Source: Cololabis saira
Taxonomy: Eukaryota; Chordata; Actinopteri; Beloniformes; Belonidae
Assembly (NCBI RefSeq): GCF_033807715.1
Contig: NC_084601.1
Location: 21,470,129 to 21,534,128, forward strand
Reading direction: 5' to 3'
Length of the DNA: 64,000 nt
This document shows, in pieces, positions 33,747-46,134 of this stretch. How positions within the stretch are numbered: position 1 is the first letter of the stretch; the number at the start of each line of letters is the position of its first letter. Below the pieces are notes generated by a model. That model did no database searches and had not been told where the DNA came from. It saw only the letters and a program-made list of their open reading frames with translations. The position numbers and the translations under genes were made by a program.

Positions 33747-34122
33747 GAGGTTGCCAGATCTGACAGGTTCCAGCCCAAATGCAACGTAAAACCCACCGAA
33801 ATAATGAAAAACCAGCCCGAATCTTACATTCTCTTGTTAAAACCATAAATTATTAAATGCGTAATACATTTCATCTTCACATTACTAAATAACCTAAAAA
33901 AAAGTTCAGGCTCCAAACAAAAACTACAATAAAATGGAGCAGATTAAAGCAAATATTATCAGTGAGTTTATTGTGTACATTTCTACTTTTCTCTGCCATA
34001 ATGGAAGCTTTTTTTTTTGTTAATAATTTCTCCTAAATATTTAGTAAAACCCAGGAAAAGCAGCCCAAATATATATTTTTTTTAGCCCAATTGGGCTGAA
34101 GCCTGCCCAACCTGGCAACCTC
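33747..34122. mobile_element. Small MITE, GAGGTTGCCAG ends
   Basis: An 11-bp inverted repeat bounds 376 bp of AT-rich DNA, with CAGCCC/GGGCTG subterminal words. It lies inside the hAT at 33224; the host sequence around it is partly duplicated. Confidence 0.55.
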
Positions 34123-34629
34123 ACCTTGCTCTCAATCCAGAGGGATTTCGCCGTTAATAAGAGCAAAGTGATTGAAAGGTGAAGAACCGGCTGATGAGAT
34201 AAAAAAGTCGAAATTATGAGATAGAAAGTCGAAATGGTGACTTTTTCTCATAATTAAGATTTACCGTGGGGATATTTTTATTTTTAAGGCTAAGATTTCA
34301 TCTTATTTTTTTGTTTTACTGGCGGAAATGAGCTTCCATAGACATCACTGGATGTCATTTGATTTTTATCTCCAGCTTGATACTTATATCTTAAACTCTG
34401 CATTAGGCTTATAATTAGGTGACATAATGACTGGTAAATCCATGGTGCTGAAACCTCATGTAAATGGTTCTGACCGTGTCGCTGCTGCTGTTGGAATTGT
34501 GGTTGGTTGGGGCTGATCTGTGGCATTTTTAGCGATTATGTTCTAACGGGGATGTTTAGGCCACAAGGGCCCATCTAGAATGCTTCGCCCCCCCTAGGCT
34601 GGGACCCCTGCTCCGCCCCTGGGTGGAGG

Positions 34630-36092
34630 TTAAAATATTGACACAAGGAGGAGTCTCAACCCAATTACATTTGTTGGTGTGACAGGAGAGGGTACAGAGG
34701 ATAAAGTTGTATATTATACATCGTATAATATAGACTGTATAGAGAGAACTGACGCGATAGGATGTCATCCACAGGTTCTGAAACGTAGTTTTAAAGACCC
34801 TTTTTGCATCGTTAGTGCTCTTATTCGTCCATCTTATTTGCAAGAGCTCTCAAGTTCTCCGGATTACAACCGAAAAATTATATGGTTTAAACCCCTTCTT
34901 TCTCTCACCACTTTGCTCCTGCTCCACATCCATGACGTATCCTCTGAACTCATCAGGGATTTGGGATCACAATTGGACATCATTTGAGTTTTTGAATACT
35001 CGCTTGTTGCTATGGTTACTCATCATAAAATACTTAAAAACCGGAAAAGTAACTTTTTCAAATAGAAAATGAAGAAGAAATAAACTGAAGAAGATAAAAA
35101 CTGCTTATAATGTGACACCGTTACTGCAACAAGCTACCACCATGCACGGCAACAAGCTACCTATTTTAGCTTAGCTCATGCTAACTGAACCTTACATTCA
35201 TTTAGCTCAAATCTGTCATTTTTGTTCCGGAAACAATATGTAAGGACTACTAGAGCCAAAACAACACCAGCCAACGTCAGAGCTAATGCAGCCACCCTTC
35301 ACTAAACTAGTGTTGACCCAGCTAGGTGGCCAACCTGGAAGAGTCCAGGAGCAAAAGGGGCTCTTCCAGAGCAGGCAGCCAAGTTGGCTGCCTGCTTGCT
35401 CCTCTGTTGCTGGCTGAACCCCTGGCCACAACCCAACCAGTCAGCAGAAGTCCCACCCATTAAAAGGCCAAGCTGGCTAGCATTTCGGTCCCTAGGCTCC
35501 TGAATAACCTTCCGGCCAAAGACCAAGAGCTGGTTTGCGGTCTTCTACTCCAGACCCTTTGAGAGCCAGTTGTTATTGTCTGTCAATTAACAACAGAAGT
35601 CATGTTATCCTTTAAATGAGGGTGATTATGCTTTTTTGTTTTTAATTCATAGCTCAGTTGTCAAGCTCACGGAAAAAGCTGAGCACCGTGTAGATAAACT
35701 AATTACAGCTCGCCATTGAGACTATAGGCCGCTATGCAGCTGTCATTCAAACAGCCAGATCTCATAATGATGCATAAAAGCTTGTCTTTGTATATTTTTT
35801 TCCTAGTTTGAAAACGCTATACACTTGTCACTTAATGAATCGAGATATATTAATAAAGACATTTCTGAAATGGCTATTCTCCAATCAAAGTATGGATGCT
35901 ATTTTCTACTAAGAACAAGAACTATAGTTGCACTGCTTTATTTGAATCGAGGTGTTTGCTGTTCTATTTGCACCTGTTCAGTGAAAACAAAGTACAACAG
36001 TACACAGATGGCCAAAACAAACTTTATGGAAATCTGTCAGCAAACTGTGGCTCTGCTTTGAGCTATACTCAGTTGCTTAACTCCATCACATA
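34630..36092. other. Unassigned; one strong hairpin
   Basis: No gene seen. The block 35216-35560 is GC-richer and contains a perfect hairpin with 12-bp arms and a 1-base loop, GCAGGCAGCCAA G TTGG..., at 35371-35395. The block could be an LTR or SINE remnant; I cannot place it. Confidence 0.45.
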
Positions 36093-36190
36093 ACGCAGGG
36101 CTTTTCAACCAACGTCCTTGAGGCACACTGTCCTGCATGTTTTAGATGTTGCTGTGCTCTAACACACCTGGTTCAAATGACTGAACCACC
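36093..36190. mobile_element. Half copy of the fold-back hAT MITE
   Basis: GTCCTGCATGTTTTAGATGT...AACACACCTGGTTC matches 31663-31720. Only one arm is present. Confidence 0.65.
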
Positions 36191-37439
36191 GTCAGCTTGT
36201 GATCACGATCTACAGATCTTTTCAGAGAGAGAAAGAGGCTTTTGGTGCTCCAGCGCTGTCTCTCGGCTGCAGCTCCTTTTAATTACTCTGATCCCATTAA
36301 GTGCCAAAATATTTTTTCCCATAATAACATCTGCAAGCTACATACATATAGCAAATTGTCACACAGAATAGTAACAATGATATATTGGACTTGTGGCTAC
36401 CCACTCAGTCTTCTCTCTCAAAATATGTAAAGGCTTAATTAATATCACTTAACATCCACCACTGCTCCCTAACTGAGTAAACTCCTACATGCCTGTGTTG
36501 CTGTACGCTGCTCGATATATCGACTTAACACCCATCCACGATGTAAGGGAGATAAAAAAAAAAGCACACACAGACAGAGCAGGCTGCTCAATGCTGCAGG
36601 AGCTGCATTCACCGAACAAAAGAGATTAATCAGCTTTCAAAAGGTGGATTTACAAGACATAAAAACATCTGCACTACCTGATATGGAATAATTTGAATAG
36701 GCTAGCTTCTACACTAGCCATATTCCTACAGGTGAGGCTATAGTTAGTTTTACAGCAGTGATGGTAAGTGTCTACTTTATTAGACATACTGTACAGCTCC
36801 CATTTAACTCTGCTAAGAAAACATATTTTTTAGCTCATAATAATTTTTTAGCTCATAAATCTGGGAAAAAATGACAAGCTAATGCTTAAATTTTAGAAAT
36901 AAAAAAAGAGATGTCATTTAAATGCAGAAAAAAATTAAATGTATATTAAAAGACATCCCCATAAAAGAATCCTTATATTTATTTTTTAATTGCCTTTCAG
37001 AATGGTAACTATTCCATTTAAGGAGACATATCCTCCCGTCTTTTTTAAAAAAGTTCACATTTTCATGAGGTCTTAGTGAAATATGACATGTTTTGGACAA
37101 AATGTCACAGAGATATAGTGGAAAAAGCTTCCTTTTTATCCATGTCTTTTCAGCTCTCTTTAGAAAGGGCAGGGTAAACATTTTAGCCCCTCTTCTGTGG
37201 GGTGTGCCTCTTTTGAAATCAAGGTCACAGCTCTGCACCACACACTTCAAAGGTACACTAAATGCAGCATGATGTGAAACTGGGAAGGGGGGTTAAAGTT
37301 GGAAAGATGGATAATCCTCCTCTTATCTGGGCCTGTGAGGTCACAGTACCCTGAAAATCTGAAACACACAAAGGATAACTTGTTTTCAAGCCAATATGTG
37401 ATTTATACTTTTGCATATGCACATACTCAAGGTATGGAG
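36191..37439. other. Unassigned sequence
   Basis: AT-rich 1.2 kb with no named feature. A 110-codon minus frame at 36918-37250 has no domain and low-information composition. Confidence 0.5.
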
Positions 37440-37849
37440 TTATATTCTACTTGAATGGTTTGACATAGAGAGTCGTGGGTGGTGTCATCTGACTCGGTTT
37501 TGACTCCTTCACCTTAATTGGTGCAAATTAGCACCGCCCCTTCTTCTGATTGGTCGATATTTGATAGATCCTATTTTCTGCAATAACTTTTGAATGGTTT
37601 GACATAGAGAGTCGTGGGTGGTGTCATCTGACTCCGTTTTGAGTATTTTACCTTCATTGGCATGAATTAGCCCCGCCCCTTCTTCTGATTGGTCGATATC
37701 TGATAGTTCCTATTTTCTGCAATAACTTTTGAATGGTTTTACATAGAAAGTTGTGGGTGGTGTCATCAGACTTAGTTTTGAGTCATTGACTTTTATTGGT
37801 GAAAATTGTACGCGCGAGGGGCCGTTCAGCGCTGCTTGCAGCTTTAATT
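37440..37849 (-). repeat. AGC repeat, copy 3, minus strand, three 139-bp units
   Basis: The minus strand starts AATTAAAGCTGCAAGCAGCG at 37849. The word GTCGTGGGTGGTGTCATC (plus strand) recurs at 37472, 37611 and, with one change, 37750, an exact period of 139 bp. Each unit has ACCACCCACGACTCTCTATG and GATCGACCAATCAGAAG-type sequence on the minus strand. The 3' part of the repeat is absent. Confidence 0.85.
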
Positions 37850-40800
37850 GTGTTTACTTCCTTAGATGTGGAAAAAGAAGAAGTAAATAGAAATAGAAAA
37901 TGAATCACATCTTATGTGAATTGGGGCTGAAACTTTTGCTGACATCTATCCATCTAACATGTTATATTCATTTCTATGTTATACTTGCTTTACTATATAA
38001 CATATTGCTGTTTTATATCATGTTTCTACACTTTCTATTATCAGAAAGGGGTCACTCTGATTTATTTTATTATTGTTATAAAATGAAATACACTGAAATG
38101 ATTTACAAATATAACATGTATCACATTAAATAATGTGTGACATTGAGTGTATATATTAGTATAAGTATATAAATGCACTAAACATTAAAAGTGGTATGAA
38201 ATGGTTCAGAACATCAAGGTGTCGAGGAGGAGGAGTATAGGTACTTTCAAATATGGCTAGTGCTTGGTAAGGTGCTGAAAGTCAGCTAGTAGAGGACCTG
38301 ATCCGATGTCACTATTTTTGGACCAACAAAAAGTTTCATTTTTTGAAAAAAAGTAGGAAGATTTAGGGTATGAATTATACAAAATTCTGTCGTCTCTGGA
38401 GCTTGCTCCGGTTTATCCTCCCCATTTCTGTTTTTGATTCCGTTTTTCTGAGGGTGATCTCTACAATGCCAAGTAGGCCAAGTCCTAATCCAAATTCTGG
38501 TTCAGACTGGGCTATCAGAATGCTGCCAAGTGTGCCAGTCACAGCATTTGTTCCAACCGCCGTTGACCTAACGTGTAGTTGCAGTTCTGGAGAGGAGCGT
38601 GTCAGCTTGTAGTGCAGGACCAGCTATAAAGTCCAGGCTGCATGTCTTCTTTTCAGTCCAGAAGCTTAAAGCAGCCCTGAACAGAGCGACAAAGGTTTTG
38701 AGTTGGTTAACAATTCAGACACCTAAACATATTTTAAGCATATTTTTTCCCCCAAATATGTTTCCTTTAAATGATTTCAACATTTTTAGATGTACTACAA
38801 TAGAACAAAATGTTTAATGGAAGGCTTCTTTTTATTGGGATATCCTCTTTTCTAAAAAGCACCAAAGATCTCTTTGGAAATGTAGCCCACTGTAGTCAGG
38901 AGGCAGTCCGGACTCCAAGCGAACAACAGGGAAGCTTTACACGAAAATGTGTGATTGCTGCTGAGACTTGCTGAATAGGGGTGTGAGTTTCCCAGCATGC
39001 CTTGACAACTCTGATCTAATAACGGTTGCCTTTGGATGTGAAAAGGTGAACAGAAGTCTAGCTGGCCTTTCACTCAACAGATCACTGCAGTTTGGTCCTT
39101 TATGTGTGCGTAAATGTACAGCAAGTGTGCTTCTATGAGCTGAACGGAGCGGCTTTGGTCAGGCGGTTGTGTGTGTTTAACTGTGTGAGCTTGTGTATAA
39201 TGATGGGTATTTTGTGGAGCTGCACTGGACTCGCACCAGCTAGTTTGATCTCAGACTCCTGTCTGTGAGCTTTAGGCCTTTTGAAGAAATGAGGTGCCTG
39301 CATGTCCTCACTCATGCTGCGCTTTTAATCAGGTGTCCCTAAAAAAAAAACCTCACGAGTAAAAGCCATCCAGCTCCTCAAATAAAATAAAAATGATGTC
39401 TTTACAGAGGCATGTTTAAAATAGCAAAACGCCAGACGACCATTGTGTCCGTATGATCTCCTTCAATTAGAAAACTTTCTGAAATCCTATTTCAACTTTA
39501 TAAAGCAAACTATTTTTGCAACTCCCCCTGGGCATGGTCGAGAAATGTTAGAGGAGCTGAATCATCTCTGTAAAACAAGGGATATTTTCCCGTACTGAAG
39601 ATACATTAAAGGAAGACTTCATTGATGATTCTTTTTCCATTTCCATTAAAAGTGAACGCCTGAAAAATGTGAGGCTCGATTTAATACGACTGAACTGTAA
39701 CTGTGCTTCATGTAGTACAGATGTTTGTTGTTAGAATGTCAGCAAATTGTCAAAACAAGAAAGGAGACATTTTGTGTTGGGTTTTTTTTAGAAGACACAA
39801 TTTCCTGAGGTACAGATGCTGTGTCTGAAATATGCTTGGTCAAACTACCAGGAAGAGAGTGGTAGCGTAGTGGCTGCAGAGAAGGGCCTGGATCTGAAAG
39901 ACTTCAAGTCCCCTGGGTTGGTAAACCACTGTGGGCCCCTTAGCATGGCCCTTGGCAGCGCCCTGCAGAGGACTAATTTTGATGTGTTTCATGAGATATA
40001 TACTGTCAAATAAAGATTGTTGTCGTTAAGTATTTAATCACTTGACCTGTGTCATAGTGTAGTCTGAGCACTCTGTCCTTGAGGGCTTCAAATTGTGGTA
40101 AACCCTGTATATGTGGCACTCTTTACATTAGACTTGGAGATAATGAGATACATAAGTCCTGGAGCAGGTATTAAACTTAGAAGGATGTTGTGAAGGTGTT
40201 TTTTGAGGGATCATCCTGTCATCCACTACTGTTGTCTTCCATTGACATCAGGTTTTTTTTTCTTGTTGCTGAGCTCAGCAGTGCATTCTTCTCTTGTCAT
40301 GCAGAGAACTGCTGATTCGGCCACTCCCAATGCTCCTCCTGTCATGCTAATGGTTTGTCTTGTTTTTACAGCTTAAGGATGGCCTGTATCACTTGTGTGG
40401 AAAGCTTCTTCGACTGCATTTTGCAAGTTTATGGCACTAAGATAGAAATGCAATTAGAATCAAGGCCAACGTTTTTACCTACTTTACTAATAAAGAAATA
40501 ATGTAATCAGCATGTTTCAGACTGTACAGGTTCAGACTGTAACTTGAATATCTAAATAAACCAATATACAAAGAGTAAGTGTAGCTTACTAGTTTAAGCT
40601 TTCTTGTTGTAATAAATGTGTGTACAACACAACATGTGCAGTACACCAGCACAGACAACAGCTGATATTTCACTGTCTTAGAGTTGATAAAAGTTGTTAA
40701 CTATAACCTTAGTTTTCCTGTGGAAAAAGAAATAAAATCTTAAAATAAAAAATGAATTATGAATTATTACGTTTTGTGAAAGCTTTAGCGATAGCATCCG

Positions 40801-40979
40801 CTGCGTGTGAGGAAACTTGTGAGTGAAGCACAACTCTTCACATTAGAACTCCAAATGTCACTCGTGAAACCGACTGACACGATTGTCATCCTGCATAAGG
40901 GTTAGGGTTGGATGTGACTGTAAATAGTCTGGTATAACTCTGGCGGACATTCATCAGTGAAATATTTTCGACTCGGCAG
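37850..40979. other. Long anonymous stretch
   Basis: About 3.1 kb without a domain-bearing frame, repeat end or array. The frames at 38370-38612 and 39816-40013 are short and have no recognised similarity; I do not call them genes. Confidence 0.5.
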
Positions 40980-41154
40980 CGCCCAGTTGATCCAAGCAGC
41001 TAACGGCGCGTTTAAACCCGATGTCTTCTAAAACAAAAAGCGGCTGATGATCAAGGCATATGAATCCATTACCATAGGATGTAGTTCTTTATTTTCTTGC
41101 TGTTGTTGCTGTCTTTTCTAGGTCTCTGTTAAGGTGAGTTAGTAGCGTTGCTGC
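40980..41154 (-). mobile_element. Older BED-finger hAT, left half (boundary unsure)
   Basis: The sequence directly left of the inner hAT continues at 42254 after removing it and one GTTGCTGC. The outer left terminal repeat was not found, so the start is approximate. Confidence 0.4.
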
Positions 41155-41280
41155 CATGGGCGTCAGTTTGATTTCAGAAGTGCTGGGGACATTTACCATA
41201 AACCTGAGTAAGGTTTGAAAAGTGCTGGGTACGAGCTACGCCCATTACTTCCGAATTGAGGTTTCATGATAAATAATAGG

Positions 41281-41521
41281 CATTGCTTATTATTATGCTG
41301 ATCATGGCTTACAGTTTAAGAAAACTCAAATATCCTATCTCAAAAAATTTGAATATTCTGGGAATCTTAATCTTAAACTGTAAGCCATAATCAGCAATAT
41401 TAAAATAATAAAAGGCTTGCAATATTTCAGTTGATTTGTAATGAATCCAGAATGTATGACATTTTTAGACTCCAGAAAAATAAAGGATTTTATCACAATA
41501 TTCTAATTTTCTGAGACAGTC
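41281..41521. repeat. Interspersed repeat, copy 2 (AATATTCTGGGAATC family)
   Basis: Longer than the copy at 5785. From 41300 it reads GATCATGGCTTACAGTTTAAG, then at 41380 ...TAAACTGTAAGCCATAATCA, so its left part is itself a fold-back pair. The rest matches 5790-5972. Probable DNA-transposon derivative. Confidence 0.7.
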
Positions 41522-41659
41522 CTTCCTGTAAACTTGTTTGTGTCGTTGTGCTGAACCACTTGCGAATATCCATGTTACTTTGTGTTAACGGAGCAGCAGA
41601 GAGCAGAGTCTTGCTGGTGCAGGAAACTGCGCACTGGTAGCAGATCAGTGACGGACACT

Positions 41660-41788
41660 GGCTGATTTATGGTTCCGCGTTTTACCAACGCAAAGAGTAC
41701 GGCGAAGGATACGCAGGGATGCGAACATACGGTGCGCGACACTGCGTAACCTACGCCGTAGGTTTAACGCGGAACCATAAATCAGGCT
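41660..41788. mobile_element. Harbinger MITE (129 bp)
   Basis: GGCTGATTTATGGTTCCGCG at the left and its inverse at the right, with the usual CG-rich middle. The flanks do not show a clean 3-bp duplication. Inside the hAT at 41155. Confidence 0.85.
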
Positions 41789-42253
41789 TGCGCGCATTTG
41801 TCAGTTTTCTTTTCGTCTTTTCAACTGAGCATGAAGACACATAAAATGAGGGTGCAATGCATGCACCCTCGTAGAACCAGGCCTGCGGAACGCAACTTTT
41901 AATTCCCAATTCCCAAGCCCTACCTGGAGGTGAAGCTCAGTCCTCCCCGCTGTCTGTCACACACATATAAAGATCTGGGCACAGAGACGCAGCAGGTCCT
42001 GTTGTCGCGCCACTAAGATTTTGCTGGCCTTAATGTTTCCTGTGTTTTATTTTGTTCATTATTGATATATTTAGTGTTGATGTGTGTGTGACAGACGTGT
42101 GTATGGGGCGTTAATGAAAATACGGGACAAATCGCGTCTTACTTAATTTTTTTTTTTTTTTTTTTTTTTTCTTAAGTGGTGGGGACAAATCTGCTCGTCA
42201 GACAAAGTGGTGGGGACGCGTCCCCACCGTCCCCGGTGGAAATGACGCGCCTG

Positions 42254-42637
42254 GTTGCTGCACACCTTTTCTTTCTCTGCCTTAGTGACTTTGAGAGCTC
42301 AATATACTCCGTGTGAGAAACTTTCAAATGTCTTATCAGCTTTGTTGTGTTGAAATTCTTTAATAACCTTCCTCCTTGGGGTATTTCCTTTGCACACACT
42401 TTGCAAACTGCAAATTTGTTGTCCTATTCGGACATTGTAAAACTCCCATAACGGCGACGCCGGTTGCGCCCCCTTAGGAGACCTGGGTCTGAGGTGTGGG
42501 AACGCAGGCACAGGCGACGGGTTGTTGTTATAAACATGATCGGATCGGCCAGCTTTGAACTATTATTTTGAGAACTAAACCAATAGGGGCATTATCGGCC
42601 GATACCGATCGGTTGCCGATCGATCGGTGCATCTCTA
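42254..42637 (-). pseudogene. BED zinc-finger part of a hAT transposase
   Basis: Minus strand. The terminal repeat TAGAGATGCACCGATC lies at 42637-42622. From about 42511, one frame gives SPLWEFYNVRIGQQICSLQS, then a frameshift, and a second frame (42399 onward) gives NFNTTKLIRHLKVSHTEYIE. Together they have the BED order of aromatic W-x-F-Y, Cys pair region, then H-x-x-x-x-H (HLKVSH). The first Cys pair is degraded. The catalytic part is missing because the sequence is broken at the GTTGCTGC insertion. Confidence 0.75.
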
Positions 42638-42789
42638 ATATATAAATAAAAGTCTAACAATAAAAGAAACAAACACATTTAATTTAAGCATACATGCCTG
42701 ATAAGGACTAGGAATAAGGACTTGGAATAAGTACAGACTTTGAAATATTTGCTTCTCCCAGTCTCAATATTTCAATGTTTCATTACTGT

Positions 42790-42990
42790 CAGCCTTCTTG
42801 ACCTTCTTATGGCCTCAGATAAGGGAATAGTATCCATGCTAGTTCTGCTGGACCTTAGTGCTGCTTTTGATATTGTAGATCACAGCATTTTACTGCACAG
42901 GTACATGTTATTGCGATCAAAGGGACAGCACTAGACTGGTTTAAATTATATAGATCTGACGGATGGGTTGACTTTCATTTATCATTTTAT
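42790..42990 (+). pseudogene. LINE RT fragment with motif A
   Basis: The frame 42740-42934 contains VLLDLSAAFDIVDHSILLHR, which is reverse transcriptase motif A of L2/CR1-like LINEs (catalytic Asp in LLDLS). A shifted continuation reads ALDWFKLY. Nothing else of the LINE is present nearby. Confidence 0.75.
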
Positions 42991-43475
42991 ATTTTTATTA
43001 GAATTGATCTAATCTGACAATGAGGAGTTTTTCTAAGCTTCTTCTAAAATTGTTTATAACTGTTTTCTGCTTTTATTAGTTAACTGCCTACACAGTCTTT
43101 GGTTATCACCATGTGGTCAGATATTTTTAAAATTTTTGCTAAAACATTGTTTGTCTTACAAAAAAGACTACAGTACCTGGGAACTAAGCCAATGTCTAAA
43201 TTAGTGTCTTTTAAAGACCTATACAGTATAATGAACTATTGACTGAGGATCCCATTGTTTTTTCATATTTTTTCCATACATACCCTTATTTATCAATATG
43301 TTTTGATTGAAAACCCACGTATTCCTATTCAGATTCATGGAACTCTAATCAATTCAAATTCTGAATTCTTTACTTTAACTTTTATAGTACCGATTCATAA
43401 CAAGGTCATCTAAAAGATGCACAAAAATCACACACAAAAGTTCACAAAGTTAAATACAACAAAGATAAATCCAAA

Positions 43476-43890
43476 TTAAAGCTGCAAACAGCGATGAACG
43501 GGCCCTCGCACCCTTGTGCACGTTCAGGCGTGCTGCAGTGGAAGCGCTTGTATGACTTGCATGTAGATTCTTCAGACCTGGACATTTAGCGGATGACACC
43601 ACCCACGACTCTCTATATCAAACCATTCAAAGGTTATGGCAGAAAGTAGGAACTATCAGATATCAACAAATCAGATGAAGGGGCGGGGCTAATTTGCACC
43701 AATTATGTTCAAGGACTCAAAACCATGTCCTATGACCCCACCTGCGACTCGGTATGTCATACCATTCAAAAGTTATGGCAGAAAATATGATCTATCAAAT
43801 ATCGACCAATCAGAAGAAGGGGCGGGGATAATTCATGCCAATGAAGGTCAAGTACTCAAAACCGAGTCAGATGACACCACCCACGACTAT
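43476..43890 (+). repeat. AGC repeat, copy 4
   Basis: AATTAAAGCTGCAAACAGCG at 43476, then three units of the ACCACCCACGACTCT type with CAATCAGA(A/T)GAAGGGGCGGG between them. It is cut at 43890 by the next element (TATTACCCCTTTTACACC). Confidence 0.85.
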
Positions 43891-43892
43891 CT

Positions 43893-45640
<1,748 letters not shown>

Positions 45641-45989
45641 GAATAAATCTAAATTCCTAAGACAGTTAAACTGCAGGGAAGCCCAATGCCCTGACCTATA
45701 TATAATACGATATACTGACACACGTGTCAAATTTCTAATCAAAAATGTCAAATTTTACTTAAAATAGCACCTACAATTTACCTAGATGATTTTTACTTGA
45801 TTCGTGCAAACCTAAACTTTAAATACATAGAATACATAATCCATTTTTCAAAATTCACTTGAAAGAAATATAAACTGTCTTAAAGTTACTTCTTAGGTGA
45901 TTTCTGATGAGAAATGGGACAAATACTTAGTAAGATTGAACTGCTTATATGTATATATACACATGTATTTGTATTGTTTGTGTATATTA

Positions 45990-45991
<2 letters not shown>

Positions 45992-46055
<64 letters not shown>
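45992..46055. repeat. (AT)n microsatellite
   Basis: About 64 bp, almost uninterrupted, some 80 bp from the 3' end of the antisense LINE. Confidence 0.97.
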
Positions 46056-46058
<3 letters not shown>

Positions 46059-46134
46059 TACTCACATTCATTATTAGTAATATCACAGGGAACTTTTACG
46101 TATTTCATTCAGACCAGATAAGAAAAGCACTCAT

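Larger units (their letters stand above)
33224..34621. mobile_element. hAT with 8-bp duplication GGTGGAGG
   Basis: Left CTGTAGCGGAGCAGG and inverted right CAGGGGCGGAGCAGG are the ends; GGTGGAGG flanks both (33216-33223, 34622-34629). GC-rich subterminal parts are G-run rich (33239-33290). Inside are half a Harbinger MITE (33462-33555), a MITE bounded by GAGGTTGCCAG / CTGGCAACCTC (33747-34122), and a 40-bp direct repeat (CTCAATCCAGAGGGA) at 33667 and 34130. No transposase frame remains. Confidence 0.88.
41155..42253. mobile_element. hAT with 8-bp duplication GTTGCTGC
   Basis: Left CATGGGCGTCAGTTTG and inverted right CAGGCGCGTCATTTCC are similar ends. GTTGCTGC flanks both sides exactly (41147-41154, 42254-42261). 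It carries the second copy of the 5785-type repeat (41281-41521), a Harbinger MITE (41660-41788) and, near the right end, poly-T (42149-42170) and GGTGGGGACGCGTCCCCACC, a 20-bp palindromic word. No transposase. Confidence 0.88.

Noticed and set aside
36918..37250. 110-codon minus-strand frame
   Set aside because: Lys-rich, low-information product with no domain or homologous context.
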